From positions 1 to 64,000 of the forward strand of contig NZ_BNBC01000051.1 of the NCBI RefSeq assembly GCF_014654675.1: 64,000 nt of DNA, given 5' to 3'. The DNA is from Streptomyces spiralis (GTDB lineage: Bacteria; Actinomycetota; Actinomycetes; Streptomycetales; Streptomycetaceae). Shown in pieces: positions 1 through 6,299 of this stretch. The notes beneath the pieces were generated by a model. The model worked only from the letters and a program-made list of their open reading frames with translations. It was not told the DNA's origin and ran no database searches. How positions within the stretch are numbered: the stretch's first letter is position 1; each line of letters starts with the position of its first letter. A program made the translations under genes and the position numbers.

Positions 1-250
1 TTCCTTCGTACTCACCCTCTCGGGCTTTCCTCCGGGCGCTTCCCTTCGGTGTTTCCGACTCTATCAGATCTTTCCGATCCGATTTCCTCGGTGCTTTCCA
101 GGTTCCCGCTTCCGCGTTTCCCTTTCCGGCGGTTCCGACTCTATCAGATCCTTTTCGGCCTGATCCCCAGTCAGCGGGGTTTGTCTTCCCGGCCGTTGGG
201 CCGTTCCGACGAGTGAGACTTTAGCGGATTCCCTGCTCCCGAGCGAATCG
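1..250 (-). other. Leader of a ribosomal RNA operon lying left of the window (partial)
   Basis: Read on the minus strand, this stretch closely resembles, from memory, the conserved leader upstream of 16S rRNA in Streptomyces rRNA operons. It has two copies of the element GATCTGATAGAGTCGGAA, the string AGGAAATCGGATCGGAAAG between them, and GGGAAGCGCCCGGAGG further down. The leader is cut by the window edge, so the 16S gene should begin a few hundred bases beyond position 1 on the same strand. No protein gene here is credible. The identification rests on recalled sequence, not on a search. Confidence 0.85.
53..150 (-). repeat. Two identical 18-bp repeats of the rRNA leader
   Basis: The plus-strand string TTCCGACTCTATCAGATC occurs at 53-70 and again at 133-150, exactly 80 bp apart. 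Read on the minus strand these are the duplicated TCTGATAGAGTCGGAA elements of Streptomyces rRNA leaders. They are probably structural or processing elements of the precursor transcript. Confidence 0.85.
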
Positions 251-414
251 GGGGCTGCGTCCTTTCGAACGCGGATTCCTCATTCCGTGAATACACACGC
301 CGACGACACGACGGCAGACGAATTGCACGACTGTCGTCGAGTTGCGGTTGGTACCTACGGAGTGGCTGTCCGGGGACCGACCGGAGTCGGCTCTCACGTC
401 GGACAACTCGGAGA

Positions 415-443
415 ACACTACGGATCCCGCCGGGGTGTGTCAA
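415..443 (-). promoter_or_regulatory. rRNA operon promoter, leftward
   Basis: On the minus strand TTGACA (443-438) is followed after exactly 17 bp by TAGTGT (420-415). This is a near-consensus vegetative sigma promoter pointing into the rRNA leader. A further possible -10 (TAAAGT) lies near 220 on the same strand, in line with the several tandem promoters known for Streptomyces rRNA operons. Confidence 0.65.
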
Positions 444-483
444 CTCGCTGCGGGAGGGGCCCCGAGGGCGTAGCCTGTTCGCC

Positions 484-525
484 ATGACGACGCGTACGTA
501 CACCCAGCAGTGGTGGCCCGCCTGA
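484..525 (+). CDS. trpS1 leader peptide with tandem Trp codons
   Basis: The short ORF reads MTTRTYTQQWWPA and stop. Its two adjacent TGG codons sit at 511-516, just before the stop. A -10-like TAGCCT at 471-476 ends seven bases before the ATG and no good Shine-Dalgarno is seen, so the leader may be translated from a leaderless transcript. The ORF is followed at once by mutually exclusive hairpins and then by a tryptophanyl-tRNA synthetase gene. That layout is the hallmark of ribosome-mediated attenuation. From memory, such control has been reported for the indolmycin-resistant TrpRS1 of S. coelicolor. Confidence 0.85.
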   Translation: MTTRTYTQQWWPA

Positions 526-577
526 CGGCGGCCGCCTCTCACGTACGCATACAACGGCCGCCGCCTCGGCGGCCGTT
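518..577 (+). promoter_or_regulatory. Trp attenuator: competing hairpins
   Basis: Three pairings can be drawn. CCGCC (518-522) pairs with GGCGG (527-531), a stem overlapping the end of the leader ORF. CGGCGGCCG (526-534) pairs perfectly with CGGCCGCCG (555-563), the antiterminator. AACGGCCGCC (553-562) pairs perfectly with GGCGGCCGTT (568-577), the terminator. The last two share 555-562 and cannot coexist. A ribosome stalled at the Trp codons would cover the first arm, favour the antiterminator and allow trpS1 transcription. Confidence 0.85.
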
Positions 578-588
578 CTCGTTTCTCC
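553..588 (+). terminator. Attenuator terminator upstream of trpS1
   Basis: A 10-bp perfect stem (553-562 with 568-577, 5-base loop) is followed by a pyrimidine-rich tail, CTCGTTTCTCC. This is the terminator conformation of the attenuator. Confidence 0.8.
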
Positions 589-649
589 CTCAGAGCTCCT
601 GGGGCCGGCCGTCCGGGGACGGCGGCCACGACCAGGAGATGGAGTGGAG

Positions 650-1645
650 ATGACACGGGTCTTCAGTGGGGTCAAGCCGACCGGGCACCTGACGCTCGGG
701 AACTACCTGGGCGCCCTGCGCCGGTGGGCCGAGGTGGACCAGCACCAGGCGGACGCCTTGTTCTGCGTCGTCGATCTGCACGCACTGACCGTGGACCACG
801 ACCCGGCGCGGGTGCGCAGGCTCAGCCGGCAGGCGGCGACGCTGCTGCTGGCGTCCGGGCTCGATCCCAAGCGGCGCACGGTGTTCGTGCAGAGCCATGT
901 GGACGAGCACGCGCGGCTGTCCTACCTGCTGGAATGCGTGGCCACCGACGGCGAGATGCGGCGGATGATCCAGTACAAGGAGAAGGCCGCCCGCGAGCAG
1001 GGGCGGGGCGGGAGCGTACGGCTGTCGCTGCTGACGTATCCGGCGCTGATGGCGGCGGACATCCTGGCGTACGACACGGACGAGGTGCCGGTCGGGGAGG
1101 ACCAGACGCAGCACGTGGAGCTGGCCCGGGATCTGGCGGTGCGGTTCAACCATCGGTACGGGCACACGTTCGTGGTGCCGAGAGCGACCGCTCCGAAGGT
1201 GGCGGCACGGGTGATGAACCTGCAGGACCCGATGTCGAAGATGGGGAAGTCGGACGACTCCGGGCCGGGCATCGTCTATCTGCTGGACGAGCCGGAGGTG
1301 GTGCGCAAGAAGGTCATGCGGGCCGTGACCGACAGCGGGCAGGGCGTCGTCTACGACCGGGAGGAGCGGCCAGGCGTCGCGAACCTGCTGGAGATCCTGG
1401 CCGCCTGCGAGGGCGGGGATCCGGAGGCCCTGAGCGGTGCCTATGCGTCGTACGGCGCTCTGAAGAAGGACACCGCGGAGGCCGTGGTCGAAGTTCTCAG
1501 GCCGGTGCAGGAACGGCACAGGGAGCTGTGCGCGGATCCCGGTTATGTGGACGGGGTGCTGCGGGCGGGCGCGGAGAAGGCCAGGGAGATGGCGCGGCCG
1601 ACGGTGGACGCGGCGTACCGGGCGATCGGGCTGTTGCCCGCCTGA
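650..1645 (+). CDS. trpS: Tryptophanyl-tRNA synthetase, auxiliary TrpRS1 type
   Basis: Charges tRNA-Trp with tryptophan in the cytoplasm. The 331-residue protein is a class I synthetase: the HIGH-type motif is HLTLGN at residues 13-18, and the KMSKS-type motif appears as MSKMGKS in mid-protein. Length is normal for bacterial TrpRS. The ATG at 650 has GGAG five bases upstream; an in-frame GTG at 644 with its own AGGAG is an alternative that adds two residues. The attenuator in front and the recalled position in Streptomyces synteny suggest the stress-induced, indolmycin-resistant isoform rather than the housekeeping enzyme. Resistance itself cannot be read from the sequence with certainty. Confidence 0.92.
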   Translation: MTRVFSGVKPTGHLTLGNYLGALRRWAEVDQHQADALFCVVDLHALTVDHDPARVRRLSRQAATLLLASGLDPKRRTVFVQSHVDEHARLSYLLECVATDGEMRRMIQYKEKAAREQGRGGSVRLSLLTYPALMAADILAYDTDEVPVGEDQTQHVELARDLAVRFNHRYGHTFVVPRATAPKVAARVMNLQDPMSKMGKSDDSGPGIVYLLDEPEVVRKKVMRAVTDSGQGVVYDREERPGVANLLEILAACEGGDPEALSGAYASYGALKKDTAEAVVEVLRPVQERHRELCADPGYVDGVLRAGAEKAREMARPTVDAAYRAIGLLPA

Positions 1646-1664
1646 AGGGGTCCGGAAGGGGCCG

Positions 1665-1691
1665 GCCCGGGCGGCAGCCGCCGCCCCGGGC
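1665..1691. terminator. Terminator between convergent trpS and proC
   Basis: GC-rich inverted repeat, GCCCGGGCGGC facing GCCGCCCCGGGC with a small bulge, in the 55-bp gap between the two stop codons. It could serve both directions. Confidence 0.6.
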
Positions 1692-1700
1692 GCCGGAGGG

Positions 1701-2510
1701 TCAGTTGTTGCCGGAGGCCAGCTCGCGGCTGCGGTCGCGGGCGGCTTCCAGCGCGGCGATGAGGGCGGCGCGTACTCCGTGGTTCTCCAGTTCACGGATG
1801 GCGTTGATCGTCGTGCCGGCCGGGGAGGTGACGTTCTCGCGGAGTTTCACGGGGTGTTCCCCGCTGTCGCGGAGCATCACGGCGGCGCCGATGGCGGACT
1901 GGACGATCAGCTCGTGGGCCTTGTCGCGGGGCAGGCCCAGGAGGATGCCGGCGTCGGTCATGGCCTCGACCAGGTAGAAGAAGTACGCCGGGCCCGAGCC
2001 GGAGAGGGCGGTGCAGGCGTCCTGCTGCGACTCGGGGACGCGGAGCGTCTTGCCGACGGCGCCGAAGATCTCCTCGGCGTGGGCGAGGTGGCCGGCGGTG
2101 GCGTGGGTGCCGGCGGAGATGACGGACATGGCCTCGTCGACGAGGGCGGGGGTGTTCGTCATGACCCGGACGACGGGGGTGCCCGCGGCCAGGCGCTCCT
2201 CGAAGAAGGAGGTGGGGATGCCCGCCGCTCCGCTGATGACCAGACGGTCGGCGGGAATGTGCGGGGCGAGTTCGTCGAGGAGGGTTCCCATGTCCTGCGG
2301 CTTGACCGTGAGGATCAGGGTGTCGGCGGTCTTGGCTGCCTCCGGGTTGGTCACCGGGGTGACTCCGTGGCGGGCACGGAGCTCCTCGGCGCGTTCGGGG
2401 CGGCGGGCGGTGACCAGGAGGTCGGAGGGGGCCCAGCCGGCCCGGATCATTCCGCTGAGCAGGGCTTCGCCGATCTTGCCGGTGCCGAGGACTGCGACTT
2501 TCTGGCTCAT
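1701..2510 (-). CDS. proC: Pyrroline-5-carboxylate reductase
   Basis: Catalyses the last step of proline synthesis, NAD(P)H reduction of 1-pyrroline-5-carboxylate. The 269-residue protein begins with a Rossmann motif (VAVLGTGKIGEALLSG) and carries the family signature around SGSGPAYFFYLVEAM and the C-terminal VTSPAGTT segment. Length is normal. The ATG at 2510 is preferred because GAGG lies nine bases upstream; an in-frame ATG at 2519 would add three residues. It is convergent with trpS and is not obviously in an operon. Confidence 0.95.
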   Translation of the reverse strand: MSQKVAVLGTGKIGEALLSGMIRAGWAPSDLLVTARRPERAEELRARHGVTPVTNPEAAKTADTLILTVKPQDMGTLLDELAPHIPADRLVISGAAGIPTSFFEERLAAGTPVVRVMTNTPALVDEAMSVISAGTHATAGHLAHAEEIFGAVGKTLRVPESQQDACTALSGSGPAYFFYLVEAMTDAGILLGLPRDKAHELIVQSAIGAAVMLRDSGEHPVKLRENVTSPAGTTINAIRELENHGVRAALIAALEAARDRSRELASGNN

Positions 2511-2602
2511 GGAACTCATCCTCGCACCGGCGGTGCGCGCGGCGGTGTGTTGTCCGTCAGACGGAACGGCGGGGCGGGCGGCGCCCGTGTGTCGCGCGGG
2601 GG

Positions 2603-3391
2603 CTATGCCGTGCGTCGCCGGAGGGTCGCCGCTCCCAGGCACAGGACCAGCAGGGCGCAGCCGGCCACGATCAGTACGTCCCGGACGAAGGTGGCCGTGA
2701 CGTCGGTGTGGCGCATGACCTGGTTCATGCCGTCGACGGCGTAGGACATGGGCAGGACGTCGGAGATGGCCTCCAGGACGGGGTGCATGCGGGAGCGCGG
2801 GGTGAACAGGCCGCAGAGCAGGAGCTGGGGGAAGATCACGGCCGGCATGAACTGGACCGCCTGGAACTCGGAGGCCGCGAAGGCGGAGACGAAGAGGCCG
2901 AGGGCCGTGCCGAGCAGTGCGTCGAGGAGGGCCACCAGGAGGAGGAGCCATGTTGAGCCGGTGACCTTCAGGCCGAGGACCCAGAGCGCCAGGCCGGTGG
3001 CGAGGGCGGACTGGACGATCGCGATGACACCGAAGGCGAGGGCGTAGCCGGCGATGAGGTCGCCCTTGCCGAGGGGCATGGCGAGGAGGCGTTCGAGGGT
3101 GCCGGAGGTGCGTTCGCGCAGGGTGGCGATCGAGGTCACGAGGAACATCGTGATGAGCGGGAAGATGCCGAGCAGGGAGGCGCCGATGTTGTCGAAGGTG
3201 CGCGGGCTGCTGTCGAAGACGTAGCGCAGCAGGATCAGCATGACGCAGGGGACCAGCAGCATCAGGGCGATGGTGCGGGGGTCGTGGCGGAGCTGGCGCA
3301 GTACCCGGGCCGCGGTGGCGGTGGTGCGGGCGGCGCTGAGGGCGCGGGTCGGGGCGGGGGCCGCGGTGAGGGCGGGGGTGGTGCTGGTCAT
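2603..3391 (-). CDS. ABC-2 type transporter permease
   Basis: Membrane component of an ABC exporter. The 262-residue protein has a cytoplasmic N-terminus and about six hydrophobic segments, with LMLLVPCVMLILLRYVF as the first and the last near the C-terminus. The ERTSGTLERLLAMPL stretch is typical of ABC-2 (DrrB-like) permeases. Its ATG overlaps the stop of the ATPase gene by four bases, so the two are translationally coupled. Such pairs export antibiotics, lipids or other hydrophobic compounds; the substrate cannot be told from the sequence. Confidence 0.88.
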   Translation of the reverse strand: MTSTTPALTAAPAPTRALSAARTTATAARVLRQLRHDPRTIALMLLVPCVMLILLRYVFDSSPRTFDNIGASLLGIFPLITMFLVTSIATLRERTSGTLERLLAMPLGKGDLIAGYALAFGVIAIVQSALATGLALWVLGLKVTGSTWLLLLVALLDALLGTALGLFVSAFAASEFQAVQFMPAVIFPQLLLCGLFTPRSRMHPVLEAISDVLPMSYAVDGMNQVMRHTDVTATFVRDVLIVAGCALLVLCLGAATLRRRTA

Positions 3392-4221
3392 CGTGCTGTC
3401 TCCTTGGCGCGGCCTGCGGCGACCGCCTCGTCCACGAGGTGCAGGAAGGCCGCTTCGACGGTCTCGGTGCCGGTGCGGGTGCGGAGTGCCTGCGGGGTGT
3501 CCTCGGCGAGGATGCGGCCCTCGCGCATGAGGAGGAGGCGGTGGCAGCGCTCGGCCTCGTCCATGACGTGGGAGGAGACGAGGAGGGTGGTGCCGCGGGT
3601 GGCGGCGATGTCGTGGAAGAGGTTCCACAGGTCGCGGCGCAGCACGGGGTCGAGGCCGACCGTGGGCTCGTCGAGGACGAGCAGTTCGGGGGTGCCGAGG
3701 AGGGCGACCGCGAGGGAGACGCGGCTGCGCTGGCCGCCGGAGAGGTTGCCGGCGAGAGCGTCTCCGTGGCTGGTGAGGTCGACGTCGTCGATGGCTCGGG
3801 TGACGTTGTCGTGCCGGCGTTCGGCCGCGGCGTGGCCCGGGTCGAGGACGGCGGCGAAGTAGTCGAGGTTCTGGCGGACGGTCAGGTCGTCGTAGACGGA
3901 GGGGTGCTGGGTGACGTAGCCGATGCGGGTGCGCAGGGCGGGGTGACCGGCGGGGAGGCCGAGGACGTCCAGGGTGCCGGTGACGTTGGCCTGGGTGCCG
4001 ACGATGGCGCGCAGGAGGGTCGACTTGCCGCAGCCGGAGGGGCCGAGCAGGCCGGTGATCCGGCCGCGGGGGACGGTGAAGTCCAGGCCGTGCAGGACGG
4101 TGCGGGGGCCGCGGACGGCGGTGAGGCCGTCCGCATGGACGGCATGGGCGTCGTAGCCGTCGTGGGCGGCGTGGGAGTGCGGGTCCGGTGGCCGGGAGGG
4201 GTCGTCGACATTATTCATCAT
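3388..4221 (-). CDS. ABC transporter ATP-binding protein
   Basis: Cytoplasmic ATPase partner of the adjacent permease. The 277-residue protein has Walker A (GPSGCGKST), a Q-loop (YVTQHP), the ABC signature (LSGGQRSR), Walker B (LLVLDEPTVGLD) and the switch His (SSHVMDEA), the full set for a DrrA/CcmA-type ATPase. About 25 His/Asp-rich residues precede the fold. Two adjacent ATGs (4221 and 4218) are possible; the first coincides with the likely transcription start, giving a leaderless mRNA. An operator-like palindrome overlaps the start codon, so expression is probably repressed by a regulator encoded elsewhere. Confidence 0.92.
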   Translation of the reverse strand: MMNNVDDPSRPPDPHSHAAHDGYDAHAVHADGLTAVRGPRTVLHGLDFTVPRGRITGLLGPSGCGKSTLLRAIVGTQANVTGTLDVLGLPAGHPALRTRIGYVTQHPSVYDDLTVRQNLDYFAAVLDPGHAAAERRHDNVTRAIDDVDLTSHGDALAGNLSGGQRSRVSLAVALLGTPELLVLDEPTVGLDPVLRRDLWNLFHDIAATRGTTLLVSSHVMDEAERCHRLLLMREGRILAEDTPQALRTRTGTETVEAAFLHLVDEAVAAGRAKETAR

Positions 4222-4256
4222 GTGATGATTAAGGCGCGTCACGGCACCCTCGTCAA
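4211..4256 (-). promoter_or_regulatory. Leaderless promoter with overlapping operator palindrome
   Basis: On the minus strand TTGACG (4256-4251) and TTAATC (4232-4227) are 18 bp apart and place the start point at or next to the ATG at 4221. Overlapping the -10 and the start codon is the dyad TCATCA-TG-TGATGA (4215-4228), extended by TTA and TAA at its outer ends (4211-4213, 4230-4232). This is a good candidate repressor site. No regulator gene is adjacent. Confidence 0.65.
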
Positions 4257-4267
4257 GGGGTGCCGTG
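4240..4267 (-). terminator. Hairpin between methyltransferase and ABC genes
   Basis: A perfect 10-bp inverted repeat (4240-4249 with 4258-4267, 8-base loop) lies just after the methyltransferase stop. It probably ends that transcript. The -35 hexamer of the ABC promoter lies within its loop and arm, so a second role as a protein-binding site is possible. Confidence 0.5.
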
Positions 4268-4280
4268 GAGGTGGTGGGGG

Positions 4281-5111
4281 TCAGGGCTTGGTGGCGACGA
4301 GGAGGAGGACGTCGTAGGTCTCCTCGACGACGCCGTCGGGGAAGACGTTCAGCAGGTGGTCGCGCTCGGCGGCGAGGAAGGCGGTCTTGCGTTCCTCGGG
4401 GCAGACCAGGAAGACCGAGTGGCTGGCGATGTTGGCGAGGTGGGTGTCGAGGGGGACGCGGCGGCTCCAGCGCACCTCGCGGCGGATGAAATGGAGACGG
4501 CCGCTGGGGTCGGCCAGGTCGGTGCGGGCGGCGCGCTGTTTCTCGGCGGGGACGTCGATGCCGAAGAAGCGGCCGACGCGGCGGCCGGCCTCGGCGATCC
4601 ACTCGATGTCGAGGGCGTCGGTGTTCCACCACAGCGCGAGCGCACCGCCGGGGCGCAGGACGCGCAGGGCCTCCGGCACGGACCGGGTGGTGTCGGTCCA
4701 GTGCCAGGCCTGGGCGTAGGTGAGGAGGTCGGCGGAGGCGTCGGCGAGCGGGAGGGCGTCGCCGTTGCCGCGCACGATCGGGATGCGGGGGTGGGCCCGT
4801 CGGAACTGGGCGGCCATGCCCTCACCGGGTTCGACGGCCAGCACCTCGGCGCCGCGCTCGTGCAGGAGGGCGGTCGCGATGCCCGTACCGGCGCCGATGT
4901 CCGCGACGCGCGCACCGGCGAGGGGACGGCCGGCCAGTTCCTCGACGGCGTCGAGAAGCGCGGGCGGGTAGGAGGGCCGGTTGGCGGCGTACTGGGCGGC
5001 GGCGGCGTTGAAGGAGTGGGCCCGGGCGGAGTGCAGCGGCACGGAGCCGTGCGCGGACGACGGGGAGGCCGGAGACGGCGACGATGCCTGGGGTGACGGG
5101 GATGCGGTCAT
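4281..5111 (-). CDS. Class I SAM-dependent methyltransferase
   Basis: The 276-residue protein has the Methyltransf_11/25 layout: about 30 disordered residues, then the SAM motif VADIGAGTGIATALL near residue 70, the acidic ribose-binding loop VLAVEPGEGM, and the ALRVLRPGGALALWW segment after the GDALPLADAS loop. It resembles generic small-molecule methyltransferases of the YcgJ/UbiE class; the substrate is unknown. The ATG at 5111 has a -10-like GATCAT six bases upstream and no Shine-Dalgarno, so it may be leaderless. It is followed by a hairpin and then by the ABC exporter genes on the same strand. Confidence 0.85.
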   Translation of the reverse strand: MTASPSPQASSPSPASPSSAHGSVPLHSARAHSFNAAAAQYAANRPSYPPALLDAVEELAGRPLAGARVADIGAGTGIATALLHERGAEVLAVEPGEGMAAQFRRAHPRIPIVRGNGDALPLADASADLLTYAQAWHWTDTTRSVPEALRVLRPGGALALWWNTDALDIEWIAEAGRRVGRFFGIDVPAEKQRAARTDLADPSGRLHFIRREVRWSRRVPLDTHLANIASHSVFLVCPEERKTAFLAAERDHLLNVFPDGVVEETYDVLLLVATKP

Positions 5112-5203
5112 ACGGCCATGATCTGGCGGTGGTGCGGCCGTGGACAGCTCTTTTCCTGGCGGACGCCGGACGCGGGCGGAGGCGCCTGGCGCGGGAGGCC
5201 CGG

Positions 5204-5725
5204 TCAGGAGCGGCGGCGCTTCTTCGACGGGTTGCCCGAGCGGCGGCCGGCCTGGCGTTCGTGGCGCTCGCGGGCCTCCTGGTACTCCTGGCGGTGCAGG
5301 CCCTCGCCGGGGGCCTCGGTGAGGGAGCGGAAGAAGTAGGCGAGCAGGGAGCCGATGAAGCCGATGGCGAGCAGGCCGCGCAGGGAGGCCTGGCGCTCGG
5401 GGTCGGGGCGCTTGGTGAAGCCGTCCCAGGTGTGTCGGAAGGCGAGCGCGCTGCACACGGCGAACATGACGACGACCAGCAGCGTGACGAAGGCGCCGGA
5501 GCCGGCGATCTGGAGCCCCTCGTAGGCGAAGCGGAGCACGAAGCAGGCGGCCGCGGCGGCCAGCAGCGAGCCGACGGCGACGCCCGCACGGCGCGCCGCG
5601 TACCCGTCGTCGTGGCTCACCCAGCTGGTGCCGAAGAAACGCAGGGGCTCGGGCCGGGGACCGCCGGAGTCGGTGGGGGCCGTGGAGCCCGCGGTGGTGT
5701 CCGGGGTGCCGTTCTCGTCGCTCAC
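5204..5725 (-). CDS. Conserved membrane protein of unknown function
   Basis: This 173-residue protein is not recognised. It has a 45-residue polar N-terminus, then three hydrophobic segments (around VGSLLAAAAACFVLRFAYEG, FVTLLVVVMFAVCSALAF and LLAIGFIGSLLAYFF), and ends in a strongly basic tail rich in Arg and Lys. It is probably a small inner-membrane protein with a cytoplasmic basic tail. The GTG at 5725 is preceded six bases upstream by CATAAT, an excellent -10, so the gene is probably leaderless. It is tandem with the neighbouring genes but separated by untranslated gaps. Confidence 0.75.
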   Translation of the reverse strand: MSDENGTPDTTAGSTAPTDSGGPRPEPLRFFGTSWVSHDDGYAARRAGVAVGSLLAAAAACFVLRFAYEGLQIAGSGAFVTLLVVVMFAVCSALAFRHTWDGFTKRPDPERQASLRGLLAIGFIGSLLAYFFRSLTEAPGEGLHRQEYQEARERHERQAGRRSGNPSKKRRRS

Positions 5726-5768
5726 GGGACGATTATGGCTCCGACGCGGCCGCGGGCTCCGGGCGGGC

Positions 5769-6095
5769 TCAGGCGCAGCGGGGGGCTACGTAGCCGTCGC
5801 TGCCGGTGTGCACGTAGGCGTCCGAGACGAACTGGCCGTTGCCGATGTTGTCCCAGATGTTCGACGTGCCGTAGTAGCCGGAGACCGTGGTCCCCGGGGT
5901 CTGGCAGTAGATGGCCACCTGCGCGCCCTCGGGCAGCACCCGGACGAGGCTGTAGCCGGTCCCGGGTCCGCTGCGGACGTTGAGGCGGACGCCGGGGGCG
6001 ACCGAGTAGTAGCGCACGGCCGCTGCCGTGACCTGCGTCTGGGCCTCCTGCTCCGCGCCGTCGTCTCTGACGTCCTCGACACGCTCGACAGACAT
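5769..6095 (-). CDS. Small bacterial SH3 domain protein
   Basis: This 108-residue protein contains one SH3_3-type domain, recognised by the segment LNVRSGPGTGYSLVRVLPEG and the following IYCQTPG strand. Such domains bind peptidoglycan or peptide ligands. No signal peptide or membrane segment is visible, so its location is unclear. The last residues contain a second Cys (PRC), which could pair with the Cys of the IYCQ strand. The ATG at 6095 has a strong GGGAGGG Shine-Dalgarno. A stable hairpin lies just upstream in the untranslated leader. Confidence 0.75.
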   Translation of the reverse strand: MSVERVEDVRDDGAEQEAQTQVTAAAVRYYSVAPGVRLNVRSGPGTGYSLVRVLPEGAQVAIYCQTPGTTVSGYYGTSNIWDNIGNGQFVSDAYVHTGSDGYVAPRCA

Positions 6096-6113
6096 GCGAA
6101 CCCTCCCCCGTCG

Positions 6114-6136
6114 AGCCCCATGGCCGTCATGGGGCT
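6114..6136 (-). promoter_or_regulatory. Inverted repeat in the leader of the SH3 protein gene
   Basis: AGCCCCATG (6114-6122) and CATGGGGCT (6128-6136) are perfectly complementary around a 5-base loop. On the minus strand the hairpin ends just before the Shine-Dalgarno of the SH3 gene. It could shield or stabilise the leader, or be a protein-binding dyad. Confidence 0.5.
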
Positions 6137-6299
6137 TCGTGGACTGCCTGGTTTTCCTTGGATCGTGCGATCGTGATCGCGCCATGGGACGCATGTACGC
6201 GATTCGCACGCGAACGCTAGCAAGCCGCCTCGGTCCTGTCCGAGTCTTCGACTAGGCTCCGTGCGTCGCGCGCGCGGACGAACAGCACGGGGGTGGTCC

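Noticed and set aside
171..656. Small ORFs within the rRNA leader and trpS1 control region
   Set aside because: They overlap the rRNA leader, its promoter and the attenuator, and their translations are Arg/Pro-rich noise. Only the 13-residue Trp leader is credible.
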